Shown here: piece by piece, positions 21,301-31,495 of the stretch | Layout of the letters: the number at the start of each line of letters is the position of its first letter | Numbering within the stretch: the first letter of the stretch is position 1 | NCBI GenBank assembly: GCA_025617745.1 | Contig: CM046853.1 | Location: 3,964,873 to 4,028,872 of the forward strand | Origin: Heliocidaris erythrogramma | Taxonomy: Eukaryota > Echinodermata > Echinoidea > Camarodonta > Echinometridae | Reading direction: 5' to 3' | DNA length: 64,000 nucleotides | The notes under the pieces: generated by a model | What the model was told of the DNA's origin: nothing | The model's input: the letters and a program-made list of their open reading frames with translations, nothing else | Database searches by the model: none | Translations under genes and position numbers: made by a program

Positions 21301-24300
21301 CTCTCGCGCTGTCATGTGAAGAACAAAATGTCATGTTGCACTGCCGTGTGCATATAAATGGATGTAAGGGAGGATTTAATACATTGGAATTAATCACTGG
21401 ATGTGTCTGGTTTATTCTTTATTGTTCAACTTGTAACAGGAGTGTGAAGTACATGAAAGGTACAGTACATGTACGTTCTTATTTTCTCAATGTCGGCACA
21501 ATATAAATCATGTACATTATGCGATGAGAACTCCCAATCGATCAAACCGCCGGGCTGTTGGCCAAAGTTCACACCGCGGCAACCCCGCGCCCGTGCAATG
21601 TATACATGCGTAAGTCGGATTTTCTTCGACTTCCGCACAAGTCGAAAATCGCCTAAGTCAACGCATTTCACTCAGTCCTGTCATGATTGACTTAGGCGAG
21701 GTTGACTGTACTTCTATCCATAACATTCAACAAAGTTCTTGCATCATTTCAATAGAATAAAAATAAAATGACATCTAAGTAGACCTGCATTTCAGTCAAA
21801 GCCTCATAAAAAAATAATAATTTGGGTCATTTCATAATGTATGAAGCAGCAATCTCATCAACAATGTACTGGATCCTGTGTAAATACTCAACATAACTGA
21901 AGAAAGTCATATTATATACATAAATTTGTAAAATTAATGACATTAATTCAGTAAAAGGATATCATCTTCCCAAGAGCCTCTGGCATTACATTTTTCTGCT
22001 AACACCAACTGCTCTGTTAAAAGAAAGGTGAGAGGGTAAATTGATAAGTGATGAGGATCTCTGCATACATAATCCTTTGCTTTTTCTTCTTGTGAAAAGA
22101 AACAAAACATATACGCTAAATGAATCGCACAAAACAAAGGAAAATTCACAAGTTTTATCTTTCACTCAGTCACTTAATACATGTAGATATCGATTTGGGG
22201 ATGCTACACGTACTTAAGTTTGCACACACTCATAGATTTAGGGCAACAGTAAGATGTCTAGTTGGAGGTTAAAATCATAACTTTGCACAATCATTTATGG
22301 ATAGAAATTTCATTAGCATTACATGTATTACGAAGGCTGGTTAGTCACAGTGAAAAATATAAACTATTGTAAACATACTATTTTGTTAAATATCTACTTA
22401 CCATCCTTAATGATCACCTTTAATACTCTTGTGCTTCCTTCCTTGTCTTTGGCTTCTGCAATTATTTCAGCCAATTCTTGGGAAGCTGTAAGGAAAAAAA
22501 TAGAGGATTTGTGGAAGAACAGTGTCACAAGCATTTTAATTTTTTGTTTCTCTCTGACAGCAGAATTTTAAAATTTTTCTTTTTGGACGTGTGATGGCGA
22601 CATTGCTCTTTCCGTAACGGAAATACGGCAATGAAGATTTATTTAGATTTCTCGCATAACTTACATTCCAATAATTTGCATATTCCTACCTACGTACACC
22701 CAAGAAGCCGTTTCGTGTGTTAAATTAGTGTACGGAGGTAACTTTATGTTCAGCTTTCGTTGCAGCAAGATGCTTCTGCAATTTTTGTTATATTTGGAGA
22801 GACGCGGCAAGATAGGCCGTAATTTTGGTTAATTTGGGGATCAAGTTCTACCCACGATGGTGGTGAGTTTTTAAGACATTTTTATCGGCATTATTTCAAT
22901 AGAAGAAAGCCTGAATTACGGTACTTGTCTCATGCTTGTCATAAAACTTCATACACAAAAGCTTGTGCTATGAATTCAGTCGGGTTCTTGTTATGCTATG
23001 AAATATTATTCTATTAAGACCTTAATTCAGTTATTAAATACATAATTGAATTACAATTTACATACTATATTGTGTCTGTATGGATAAAGGTTTTAGGAAA
23101 TTATGAAATTACACACCTATTTTGATGAAATGAACAATGTTCTTAAAATATAGGACGCCGTTGGTACGTGCAATTAGCTAAGCCACATTCAATCTATAAT
23201 GAAGATTTGCTCTATTTCGAGTCCTCATGTTATGGTAGTTTCTTCAATTTTTCCTGTGGAACGCCACTCATTCATAAATTTCAGTTCTGACGTAATAGTT
23301 AAATGCTATGGTACGTCAAATGTTATATTGTATCATCCAGTGATTATTCGACTATAAGCAGTTGATTTTTATTTGTCTACACTGCTCATTCCGCTGTGAT
23401 TGTACTTGAATAATTAGATAAATAATACTAGGATGAGTGTATTTTTGAATAATGGAAATTTATTCAATTTTAAGGGTTTTCATCTGGTGGCCAGGGAGAC
23501 CACGCCCTTTTGCTCTGCATGATGAAGCAGTGGTTTTAATTTTTCCTTCGACTGCGATACTGGTGATGTAAGACCAACAGGGTTTTCATGTAGTCTACAA
23601 CTATGGTCATCCAGTCTTCATCGGTTGATCACTCATCTGTATCACGAGGATACACATCAACTCTACGATGCCGTCACCGTCGTCGTCAGCGTCATCGTAG
23701 GCTTCGACATCTTCGACAGCGTCTTCGTCTTTTCATCGTGAGAGTCTATTCCATCGTGATATCAGGACTGGGCCCATTTCAAAGTTAAGAGATTAATATT
23801 ATGGACAATGGAAAAATATTTTTTTCAAAGAATTAATGTATATGGATTATATGGATATCCAAATGAATTATTTGACAGTTGAATGATTTCCAATGTTTTG
23901 ATTAAACATATTGAATGTAAATTCATGTATCTTGTGCATCCTTTAATGTGTCTTTGACTACATCACATGGCTCTTCATTAGAGAGGAATTTTTGGATGCT
24001 TGGATCGTTGTAGTCGTTTATGTGTTTTGGGTATGGGTCGCCAAACACTGGATAAAGGAAATCCCAAGTTGATCCTGACAAACAGTAAACCAGGAAATGA
24101 ATCATTTGTGTCAAAATTCATGGCTTTAAGTTTGTATGGAAGCTATCAATTAATCTTGAGTGATTCTCATTGCATAAATCTCAAGAAGTTGGTAAGATCA
24201 TGTCACACTTCTCAAGCCATTTAGTATCATCTACATGAAGAAAAGATATTTTGTTATATTTTTTCCAGTTACAATGAGATAAAAAGTATCTGACATATAT

Positions 24301-25664
24301 ATTGAACACTTAATAAATAAAAAAAAAGTGAATCATGCTTCATGAAGATCACTTTAACTATTGATCACCAGGTTCAAGAGATTCTATTTACACCTGAAAT
24401 TCTCATGTTGCTTTCTTAACTTTGAAGGCATCCAATAGAAAAGTGATATTTGATCACTAACATAAACCAAAATGAATAAGAAATGAATCATATGGATGGT
24501 CATAAGGTTTCAAAGAGTCAAGCACAACTTACACAACAAACCAATATCCGTAAATTTCATTTTTTATAGAATTTCAACTCTCAATTAAGTCTGGACCCCT
24601 CAAACAAATTTTAACATAGGATTCATGCATAAAATTGCATACAGACTGAGTCTCTGAGACTCAAATTATTTCATTCCGGACACCCTTCGAAAAAAGTTAG
24701 TGTGGAGTCCTGCATTACCGGTAAATAATCTTGAATGTGGTAATGGGTGTTCTAAGACGAATGCGAAACTCGACGCAAATATTTGCAATTGTGATTCAGC
24801 AACGCAGCAACAATTATCGCAGAGTCCGAGTTTGGTCTAGCACCAAGTTAGCCAAGATCCTTCAGTGGACTAAAGTTCTGTCTGGTCCGAAGCAGTCCGA
24901 AGTCACAAAGTTAAAGGAAGAGGCAAACATGATAAAGTCTTAAGAGGAAAAATTCCACGGAGGAAGAGCAAGACAGAAGAAGAGCGGGAAAGGGCAACAA
25001 CACAGTCAACAACAAAACCTTCCAAATTTTAGCTTTAAATTAAATCTAAATGTCATCAACTCCACCAGGGGCGGATCCAGGATTGAGTAAAAGAGGGGGC
25101 ACAAAAAACAGCTTCTCGAAAAGTCGCTCAGTTGGGGGGGGGGGGGGGGTAGGGACAAAAAAAAAATTTCGCCAAACCTTCAAAAATCGCTTGCCATAAT
25201 TCCCTGACAGCCGTGCAACCCCCCTCCCCCCCCCCCCCCCCCCCCTTGGATCCGCCAATGAACACCACTGTCAACAACAAGTCGACATCGACTAAAAGTG
25301 CGGCAGTATGGCAAGGGATAGTAATAGTATTGACTATTGACTATTATGAAAGCTAACCAGGGCCAGGAAGGTAGTACTCGTCGTAGTGACTACGAGTATG
25401 AGGATATAGTCTACCACTACAGTCAGACAGTAGTACAGGCTACACAATGCACAACGTCCAGCTGCCAGACGTCAGACAGAGTTGGAGTCACGCCTACCGG
25501 GCCTCGCCTACATGAGCGTGTGATTTCGTACCGGTAGACCAGCGGCGGCAGCAACAAGTTCATAATGCCTGGTGAACTGCGTGCTGTAAATTATGCTGAT
25601 TGGTAGTTATTAATATGTTTATCCTTCAATAAAACTTACGTTTAATACCGGTCTGATGAGACAT
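15175..25664 (-). CDS. TWF1: Twinfilin (actin monomer/capping-protein-binding ADF-H protein), eight exons
   Basis: Exons, read from the start: 25664-25640, 22485-22402, 20061-19879 (revised), 17717-17619, 17103-16873, 16499-16349, 15838-15720, 15318-15175. All junctions have GT/AG and compatible phases. They give about 344 residues, close to the ~350 of animal twinfilins. Recognisable pieces run in order: MSHQTGIK start, first ADF-H domain with PCYILYRKD and VRQKMLYASTKATMK, the linker with QTLPGLAFP, second ADF-H domain with PRYHIFVFPHTYEGD and MPGYKCRVKERMLYSSCK, and the tail ELTEDFL..EVHP with KPQGPAGRRG. Twinfilin binds ADP-actin monomers and capping protein and regulates barbed-end turnover in the cytoplasm. 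The vertebrate TWF1/TWF2 split does not apply here, so the symbol is generic. Exon 3 appears to need a one-base correction. Confidence 0.93.
15720..15838 (-). CDS. TWF1: Twinfilin exon 7 (ADF-H domain 2, actin-binding helix)
   Basis: The exon is 119 nt after CATATGCAG. It encodes FIYTMPGYKCRVKERMLY, SSCKAPLLFSLEKMGFEFDAK being the long helix and the final strand. It exits in phase 0 at AAG|GTAAGG. A long C run just downstream in the intron makes this splice region error-prone in assemblies. Confidence 0.92.
16349..16499 (-). CDS. TWF1: Twinfilin exon 6 (ADF-H domain 2)
   Basis: The exon is 151 nt, entry phase 0, exit phase 1. It encodes LIDDKAEVIRLASCEHT, then LPSRVPDDSPRYHIFVFPHT and YEGDNINSN. 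Confidence 0.93.
16873..17103 (-). CDS. TWF1: Twinfilin exon 5 (inter-domain linker and start of ADF-H 2)
   Basis: The exon has 77 codons in phase 0/0. It contains GYKKHKEMKATPGPLTYAEE, DIGVDTKSQTLPGLAFP and KNTYVQL. Linker and VDTKxQTLxGxxFP motif are as in other twinfilins. Confidence 0.93.
17619..17717 (-). CDS. TWF1: Twinfilin exon 4
   Basis: The exon has 33 codons in phase 0/0. It runs VRQKMLYASTKATMKMSF, then GGTSQIDEELPGTTK, closing ADF-H domain 1 with its actin-binding long helix (RQKMLYASTKATMK). Confidence 0.93.
17836..18430 (-). mobile_element. Helentron-like non-autonomous element, family 2 (ACCCACGCC), in twinfilin intron 3
   Basis: Read on the minus strand, the 5' end TTACCCACGCCGATG is followed by a palindrome (GCCGATGAAATCGGC), then a (TTTG)n tract. 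Diverged internal repeats with a GATCATCACCAAAATCTAAT word follow. Near the 3' end the inverse GGCGTGGGT is followed by a GCCTTTGAAGGC hairpin and CTTTCTAG|TTTG (CTAG at 17836-17839). The layout matches the family at 1409-2576, although the sequence is unrelated. Confidence 0.66.
19879..20061 (-). CDS. TWF1: Twinfilin exon 3, apparently with a one-base frameshift
   Basis: The 3' two-thirds reads YDALIQPLLADKMPCY, then ILYRKDTKDSEGYKW and LFIPFIPDDSP before the donor CCA|GTAAGT. The upstream part reads ELNSYGIVLDYERT in a different frame. Removing one T at about 20007-20009 joins the two as DYERTYDALI, matching the conserved W-E-R-D-Y-D-x-L-I region. With that removal, and the acceptor at 20062-20063, the exon length fits its phase-1 entry and phase-0 exit. 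An alternative without a frameshift uses the acceptor GAACAG|CTATGG, but it shortens the domain. The acceptor lacks a good pyrimidine tract and lies next to a MITE. Confidence 0.65.
20104..20264. mobile_element. Short MITE next to twinfilin exon 3
   Basis: Perfect 17-bp inverted ends, TAATGGGGTGTTGCAAG at 20104-20120 and CTTGCAACACCCCATTA at 20248-20264, enclose 127 bp of non-coding DNA. It lies 43 bp upstream of the exon 3 acceptor in the direction of transcription. Confidence 0.72.
20750..20865. repeat. Inverted repeat/hairpin in twinfilin intron 2
   Basis: CATATTGCCCTCGTC and GACGAGGGGCAATATG form a near-perfect hairpin at 20789-20822. Looser outer pairing (AATATTG...) suggests the centre of a small MITE. 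Confidence 0.5.
20995..21708. mobile_element. Tc1/mariner-pogo-like non-autonomous element
   Basis: The ends CAGTCAACCTCG and CGAGGTTGACTG are flanked by TA on both sides (20993-20994, 21709-21710). Subterminal 'AAGTCGA' words recur throughout. The CAG start and TA duplication fit the pogo/Tigger type. No transposase frame remains. Confidence 0.7.
22402..22485 (-). CDS. TWF1: Twinfilin exon 2
   Basis: The 84-nt exon lies between TTCCTTACAG and G|GTAAGT. It encodes PSQELAEIIAEAKDK and TRVLKVIIKD, the first helix and strand of ADF-H domain 1. The phase is 1/1. Confidence 0.9.
23923..24074 (-). CDS. Orphan candidate terminal exon inside twinfilin intron 1
   Basis: On the minus strand, a TTTACTGTTTGTCAG acceptor precedes 50 codons and a TGA stop. 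The peptide reads STWDFLYPVFGDPYPKHIND, then YNDPSIQKFLSNEEPCDVV and KDTLKDAQDT. Composition (many P, Y, W, D) is protein-like and not repeat-like. I do not recognise it. Its phase would let it be spliced to twinfilin exon 1 as an alternative last exon, or it may belong to a nested or decayed gene. Confidence 0.4.
25070..25256. mobile_element. Short G/C-run MITE (GGCGGATCC ends)
   Basis: GGCGGATCCAGG at the left and TTGGATCCGCC at the right form inverted ends around a G run and a long C run. It resembles the common 'gggcggatccagg' repeat of animal genomes. It lies in twinfilin intron 1. Confidence 0.6.
25640..25664 (-). CDS. TWF1: Twinfilin exon 1 (start codon)
   Basis: The coding part is 25 nt: ATG and MSHQTGIK plus one base, then donor C|GTAAGT. 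The MSHQTGI start is nearly invariant in animal twinfilins, which fixes the initiation codon. Confidence 0.9.
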
Positions 25665-25860
25665 GATGCCAAAGACAATCAAAAACCTATGTGTGAGAAG
25701 ATTTAAACAGAATTTAAAGCTCTTTGTTGACTTTCCTGCGAGTGGTAATTTGTATTTCACTTCCGGATACTCGACTCGTCAGGAATTATCAGTGATCGAT
25801 AGTAATTGGGGCTATCGCGACCAGCGCTCTGAATATAGGGACAACCTCAAACTTGGTTAA

Positions 25861-26109
25861 TAACAAAACAAAACAAAATACCGCAAAACAAATCAGGTCA
25901 AAACAAAACAAAACAGGAAACTAAACAAAACAGCATTATCGTGAAATAGTCCCCGCTTCAAAAAAATCTAAGTTTTTTTAGGATTAGGATTAGGGTTAGG
26001 GTTTAGGATTAGGGTTAGGTTTTAGGGTTAGGGTTAGGGTTTAGGATTAGGATTAGGGTTAGGGTAGGGTTTAGGATTAGGGTTAGGGTTAGGGTTAGGG
26101 TTAGGGTAT
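25861..26109. repeat. AAAAC-rich tract followed by interstitial telomere-like TTAGGG array
   Basis: An (AAAAC)-rich stretch at 25861-25935 is followed at about 25978-26109 by about twenty TTAGGG repeats mixed with TTTAGG and ATTAGG variants. It lies just upstream of the twinfilin start. Confidence 0.85.
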
Positions 26110-26234
26110 GGTGGGGACTATATCACGATTATGCCAACAAAACAAACGAACAAACAAAATCCCTCAAACTTCAAACAGGAAAAGGGGAGATGTGTGAATC
26201 ATGTGTCAACTATATCGATCAGGCCCGTAGCCAG

Positions 26235-28354
26235 GGGGCCGTTTCACGAAAGCGTCATAACTCCAGCACGGCGACAACTCATGCGCTATCCCTCTACTTG
26301 TCCGCGAGGTGTTTCACAACACCGTCTTTGCCAAGATGAGCGACAAGCTCGCCGACAAAAGAGTTGTCGCTGTTCTGGAGTTGTCTTATCTTTTTTATTC
26401 GTTGGAAAGCGCCTCCACAGTTCATTAGTGGCGATTCTATGAGATGCAAAAGGTGTAGTTTCAAGTAATAATATTAATTTTTAGTTCATCGTTTACTCGT
26501 ATGTACACTAGTTAAGGTTCGATCTAAACCTTTTTCCAAAAATCACTTTTAAATATATTTTGATCAGTTACGAGGGTGGGGCATGATTAGTATCATTTAA
26601 ACATTCACTGCAGTCTGTCTCTCTCTGCTTCTCTTCCCCTATATATATTCCCCTCTCTGTTTATCTTCTCCATTCCTTTTGACAGCTCTTAGCTTTTCTC
26701 AGTCTTTCATACATCTCTGTCCACCCAACGGCATCTTCTTTTATATTCTTCTCTTTCAGCTTACTCCCCCCCCCCCCTCTCTCTCTCTCTCCCTCCCTCA
26801 CCTCTAAATTCAGGTTCTTGAGTCTCCCCTCTCTCTTCCTCTCTTCACCGTCTCTTTATCACATTTATATGTTTCACTTATTTATTTCAGGTATAAGTAA
26901 AGAACGACTTGCCGAAGAAAAGAACCGTTTGGCCGTTGAAAGAGAAAGGCTATCGAAAGAAGAGGAGCGTCTTCTAATGAAGAGAGAGCGTGTGTCGATT
27001 GAGAAGGAACGCATGGCGATTGAGAGGTTGGCTGAAGAGAAAGGAAAGCGCTTCATCGAAGAAGAAAGATTATTGGCCGAGAAAGAGACTTGGGAATTGA
27101 AGAAGAAGAAAGAACAGAAATGAATAAAATACGAAAAGATGACATAGTAGACTTACTTGAGGCATTATGTAAACTCGTACCTGCTTGCAAGTGATTATGA
27201 GTGTCAGACTTATACTAAATGGTAATTGAGAGAATGAGAATGGGGCAGATGAGCCAGACGGGGTTCACTAACAACCAAACTTTGTTTTTTGACTAATCGC
27301 AATCCGATAATTTTTCTCACTTAAACTGGTGTTAGTGAACCCCTTCCGGCCCTGAGAGCAAAAGGAGAAGGGAAAAAGGGACAGAGAGAGGGAGGGAGAG
27401 AGAGAGAGAGAGAGAGTGAAAGTGAAAAACAGGAGGGGTGGGCGGAGAGAGGAGAGAATGCATTGTACATATATTACCAGCAAATATTAATTTGAAGCGA
27501 ATGATAAAATCACGGACATGGTTGTCACTGTCATATATTAGGCCTACCCCTCTATCTCTCTCTCTCTCTCTCTCTCTATCAATCTACATTTCAGGGGGGA
27601 AATATATTTTGAAAAGATTAAACCAAATTGCGGGAATGATATTGATGGATGCACCTCCCTCGGGGGTACGAAACGAATGAAATCACAATTTTATAAATAT
27701 AGCGAGATAAATATCAGTTTGAAAGTTGCCACACATCGTTCTCCATAGCATATTAATAGTCTTGTACTTCCATACCCATCTTACGTTTCATGAACGTAAT
27801 AGAAATTACTATAGTTATAACTTCAGTATAAATATGCTTATCGAAATAATCATAACAAATATTCTATTAATTACTTTAATAATTTGCATGATTATTCCAA
27901 TAAGAAGCTATTTGGAGTAATATTCTTGTAAAAACTCAATGTCAATTTATTAAAATGAGTTCTTATCGCTAAACTATCACATTATGGTGTCCTTCAACCA
28001 ACGTTCAATTTACCGGTAGCAAAAACGTGAATACTGCGATTTTCTTTTATTCAATTTTTCTAAAAAAACTAAAAGCGGAAAAGATGCGGTATAATTGTTC
28101 TACTAAATTTGTAAAACATTTTAATGGGAAATTCATGCATGTTTGAATCATAACCAACCATTTAAGCCCCAAAACGTAATTTAAATTTTCTGGAATAAGC
28201 CTAGAGATCATGAGAAAGACTATATTCTTGAACTTGCGGTATCGATAGCTTGTCTGTCATTGCTTTGTGAAACAGTTTGTCGGCAAGCGGACATCTCCGG
28301 TGAGGCGCCGACAAAGATATGACTGTCATGGAGCTGGCTTCGTGAAACGGCCCC
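26235..28354. mobile_element. PIF/Harbinger-like TIR element nested in the MITE
   Basis: Inverted ends GGGGCCGTTTCACGAA (26235-26250) and TTCGTGAAACGGCCCC (28339-28354) are flanked by CAG on both sides (26232-26234, 28355-28357). A 3-bp CWG duplication fits PIF/Harbinger. The pairing continues inward (CAGC(a)CGGCGAC against GGCGCCGAC..). It contains a coiled-coil exon but no visible DDE transposase, so it is probably non-autonomous. Confidence 0.62.
26891..27123 (+). CDS. Coiled-coil terminal exon inside the Harbinger-like element
   Basis: A T/C-rich tract ending TTTATTTCAG precedes 26891. The frame runs about 77 codons to TGA and is almost entirely heptad-like Arg/Glu/Lys/Leu (LAEEKNRLAVERERL, then ERVSIEKERMAIERL). 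Harbinger Myb-like accessory proteins and related MSANTD proteins often end in such a coiled coil. I infer that this is the last exon of one. The DNA-binding exon is not present here. Confidence 0.5.
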
Positions 28355-28834
28355 CAGGGTTTCTAAAGGGGTGGGTCGTTTTTGGCAAAAGTGGACCTCT
28401 TTGTCATAATTGATACGGACCTGCCGAAGGTCCTTGCTAGGGGGGTCCGATTAAAGGTGTGTGTGTGTTTTTTTCTCATGAAAAAGCGGACCTCAGCGCA
28501 AGAAGGGGGTCGTTCGACCCCTCCGACCCACCCCCCCCCCCCCCTGGCTACAGGCCAGTCTATACAGTGTCGGATTTACAGAGGGGGACCCCAAAATTTA
28601 CTGCAATTTCAGTTATGTTTTTCTGAAAAATGACAAGTGGACACACAATATTGTGGCCGTAGTCGGATACCTTTAGTTGAAAGGTAAAAGTTCCGAATGA
28701 ATGACCCAAGGAGTTATCTGTGATAACTCCTTGGTCTGACCATTCTAATCCTGTCTCGGTGTCTCGGAGAACCGGGTAATAATACATGCTATTTCTAAAG
28801 CGCCATTAAACGCTCAAGGCGCTTCAGAGCAATG

Positions 28835-29027
28835 AATTGAAAAGAAGCCCTTCCTTGCTGAGTGTGCGGCGGATGGTCTGCGCTGAAACCTTGGTGCCCA
28901 TCTCAGTTGCAATTTGTTCTGAAGATCAGAGCCTTGACTGTTGTTCTGCATGGGAATACAAAAGGAATCGGGGCACACTTTCCTGCATGGCCAGACGGAC
29001 ATCTACTTCCGTCCACGCTTAATAGAC
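28835..29027 (-). pseudogene. Tc1-type transposase N-terminal fragment
   Basis: The minus strand reads EQIATEMGTKVSAQTIRRTL, then SKEGL. This is the second helix-turn-helix of Tc1 transposases (I-A-x-x-x-G-x-x-V-S-x-x-T-I-R-R-x-L). At least one stop interrupts it and no catalytic domain is left. Confidence 0.7.
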
Positions 29028-29257
29028 CGCTTCGGTAATGTACGCAAATTGTATAGGCCTACATATACCTTTCAAACAAAGGTTGTTCTTGACAACCCGA
29101 AAGCTTGCCGGACATAGCAACAAATAATGTATGCAAACTGGATTCCAAGCATTGAGGCTCATTTGAAAAAAGCAAGTTAATGGAATAGCTCGTCACTATG
29201 TGCTCTGCGAATATAATGTGCATAAATAATTTGTATACATTACAGAAGCGGTCTATT
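29021..29257. mobile_element. MITE, copy 1 of a ~235-bp family
   Basis: The ends AATAGACCGCTTC and GAAGCGGTCTATT are inverted and the inverted pairing extends to about 31 bp (GTAATGTA). The interior (TGGATTCCAAGCATTG) is related to copy 2 at 29450. Confidence 0.75.
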
Positions 29258-29449
29258 ATTGCCGGTGTTTTCCACTGTTACTGAACTATTTTGTCCATTG
29301 TTGGACAATGGACTGTATATAGGTTTAGTGTGGGTACTGGTACTCTGAAGTGGGCATTCGAATGCTCATGCGGAGGTCGTCGCTGAGTTCCTTAGTTTTC
29401 GCCAAGTTTTCGCCATGATCATAACAACTGAGCCATGCAGGATTCCACT

Positions 29450-29679
29450 ATAGACCTGTTCACAAATATAATATAAAATTTTATGCATGAAAACAAAGGT
29501 TAACAACCTGACTGAGATTGTCAGAGGCTTGTCAGACAAAGCAACTAGTAATTTATGCAATCTGGATTCCAAGTATTGTAGTTCATTCATTAATAACAGG
29601 TTAATGGAATATACCTCGTTACTAGGTCCCGCAGGAAAGAAACATCCATAAATTTGAATAACTTTGTGAACAGGTCTAT
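29450..29679. mobile_element. MITE, copy 2 of the same family
   Basis: The ends are ATAGACCTGTTCACAAA and TTTGTGAACAGGTCTAT. The interior TGGATTCCAAGTATTGTAG aligns with copy 1. The two copies lie 192 bp apart in the same orientation. Confidence 0.75.
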
Positions 29680-29839
29680 TGCACTTAATTTCATAATACT
29701 CTATAGAACAATGGCATTCCAGAAATCACATACAATATGGGAAATTATTCAGAGAGGGCCACACATCATTGCATGTGAACAAAACAACATGCTGAAACAT
29801 GCATATGTCTGGAGCATGTGTATTTCAGATGGATATGAC

Positions 29840-29973
29840 CATGGGCGCAAATCCAAACAGGAATTCTATTCAAGAGGGGTGGGGGACACACCTGGATGCA
29901 ACAATGGGTTGTCCCCCCCCCCCCCCCCCCCCCCCCCACTTGAATAAAATTCCTGTTTGGATTTGCGCCCATG
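29840..29973. mobile_element. 134-bp MITE with 8-bp target duplication and long C run
   Basis: The inverted ends pair over about 35 bp, beginning CATGGGCGCAAATCC on the left and ending GGATTTGCGCCCATG on the right. They are flanked by GATATGAC (29832-29839) and GATATGGC (29974-29981), a near-identical 8-bp duplication. The interior has a run of about 26 C. Confidence 0.75.
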
Positions 29974-30251
29974 GATATGGCCAGATGTCATGCTTTAACA
30001 AAGAGTATGAATAATTTTGAGGAAATCAAAATACAAACAAAGCAGTATGCTCTTTGTTATGCAAATGAGGTCATACATGTATATACAAAAACCCATTCGG
30101 AATTTTTACCTTTCAACTAAAGGTATCCACCTATGGCCAAATATTGTGTGTGCACCTGTCGTTTTTCACAAAAAACATTAACATAATGAAATATCAGTAG
30201 GAAGTATGAATAATTTTGTTGTTAACTGTGTGTATAAGTAAAATAAAAAGT

Positions 30252-30362
30252 AATTGTCCTGCGTCTGTTGATGAAAAATACTCAACAGTCAATGATGAAT
30301 GAAACAACCGTTAAGAAAACTCATCTCTTAACGTTGTTTCATTCATCATTGACTTTTGTATA
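30252..30362 (+). repeat. Palindromic MITE, solo copy
   Basis: A hairpin-forming unit: GTCAATGATGAATGAAAC, ACCGTTAAG, a loop, then the inverse GTTTCATTCATCATTGAC. It starts with AATTGTCCTG. The same unit lies at the outer end of both arms of the 5.3-kb palindrome (30947-31060 inverted, 36127-36235 direct). Confidence 0.75.
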
Positions 30363-30897
30363 TTATATTATATATATAATTATATAGGGCCGTGGTGTAC
30401 CGGGACCTTGGCGTACCGGGACCTTGGCGTCAAGGGGGGCAAAACATGCGAGGAAATGATGAGCGGAAACTGTTTGGAGGGAGATCCACTTGTCGCCAGC
30501 CGTCCAAAAATTCGCTCAGTTGGGGGGGGGGGGGGGGGTGCAAGATGTTAGGGTGTCCAATTCTCTGACAAGCAAAAAAAAAAAAGGTTCTAAAAGAAAG
30601 GGGGAAATCTATACCTTCAAAATTTTGTTTGGGTAAAAAGTCAGGGGGCAGTCTGCCCCTTTGCCCCCCCCCCCCATATAGGGTACGCTAGTGATATAGT
30701 AGTATCATTTTGTTCGGTATTCGTTTTTCGTGTTTCGTATATATATATATATATATATACCCCTAATGGGTACATTAGGAGGACAGTTTTTGTCTCATTT
30801 CTATAGACAACTGTCGACCTAATGTATAGGGGAATAAACCGCATTGTTAGGTGTCGACCTAATGTACCCTTTAGTAAAATATACATATATATATATA

Positions 30898-30939
<42 letters not shown>
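30363..30939. repeat. G/C-run and TA-microsatellite DNA
   Basis: It holds a 16-bp direct duplication (GTACCGGGACCTTGGC) near 30400 and G and C runs near 30520 and 30665. It also has a small inverted repeat (GGGTACATTAGG against CCTAATGTACCC) at about 30767-30872 and long (TA)n. No gene. Confidence 0.55.
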
Positions 30940-30950
<11 letters not shown>

Positions 30951-31137
30951 AGTCAATGATGAATGAAACAACCGTTAAGAAAATAATGAAAGAGATCATT
31001 CTCTTAGCGGCTGTTTCCTACATCATTGATTTCATCATCCGACACAGGACAATTATTATTTATTATATATATATATATATATATAAAGAAAAAGACCAGT
31101 AGACATTTCATGCTTTTTTCTCCAACTATTTTATTTT

Positions 31138-31181
31138 CTCACGAATTTTCGACGATCCTCTCACCGTCTTTGTCAAGTGAA
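31138..31181 (-). ncRNA. Hammerhead-like fold in PLE 1 (left arm)
   Basis: Inverse copy of the motif at 35995-36038, same stems and same non-consensus core. Confidence 0.45.
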
Positions 31182-31495
31182 TAATGACAAAATTTCGAAA
31201 ACTTATCCATGTAGCGTTTCCAAGACAATGCGCGATTAGTTTATAAATAACCGGGCGCATCGTCCTGGAAACGCTTTACAGCTCAAAAACATAAAAACGT
31301 CACGAAGACGTCACAATAGAAATACAGACAGGTAAATTAGGACCCAAAGCGTATAATAATAAAAGGTGCGCTTATAGACGCAAGGCGCATGAGGAGTGAG
31401 CGAGAAATTACTAAAACGTCATAAAGAAAATAATACGTCATAAAAGAAAAGTAACAGTGGTGTTTGAGTAGGTGCCTAATAGAATACGAGTAGTA

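Larger units (their letters stand above)
26222..28556. mobile_element. Short MITE split by a Harbinger-like insertion
   Basis: GGCCCGTAGCCAGG at 26222 is mirrored by CCCTGGCTACAGGCC ending at 28556. Without the insertion at 26235-28354 the element is about 215 bp, with a C-rich right half containing the AAAGTGGACC-type repeat text. The continuous host sequence GTAGCCAG|GGTTTC can be read across the insertion. Confidence 0.65.
28615..30177. mobile_element. Tc1-like element remnant with ~83-bp TIRs and three nested MITEs
   Basis: Left arm 28615-28699 and right arm 30095-30177 are inverted copies (shared words ACACACAATATT and GGATACCTTTAGTTGAAAGGTAAAA). Inside are a degraded Tc1 transposase segment on the minus strand, two related MITEs and one C-run MITE. 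A perfect hairpin CCAAGGAGTTATC/GATAACTCCTTGG lies at 28707-28735. Confidence 0.68.

Noticed and set aside
30641-30949. Tyr/Ile-rich ORF near the palindrome
   Set aside because: Generated by the TA microsatellite.
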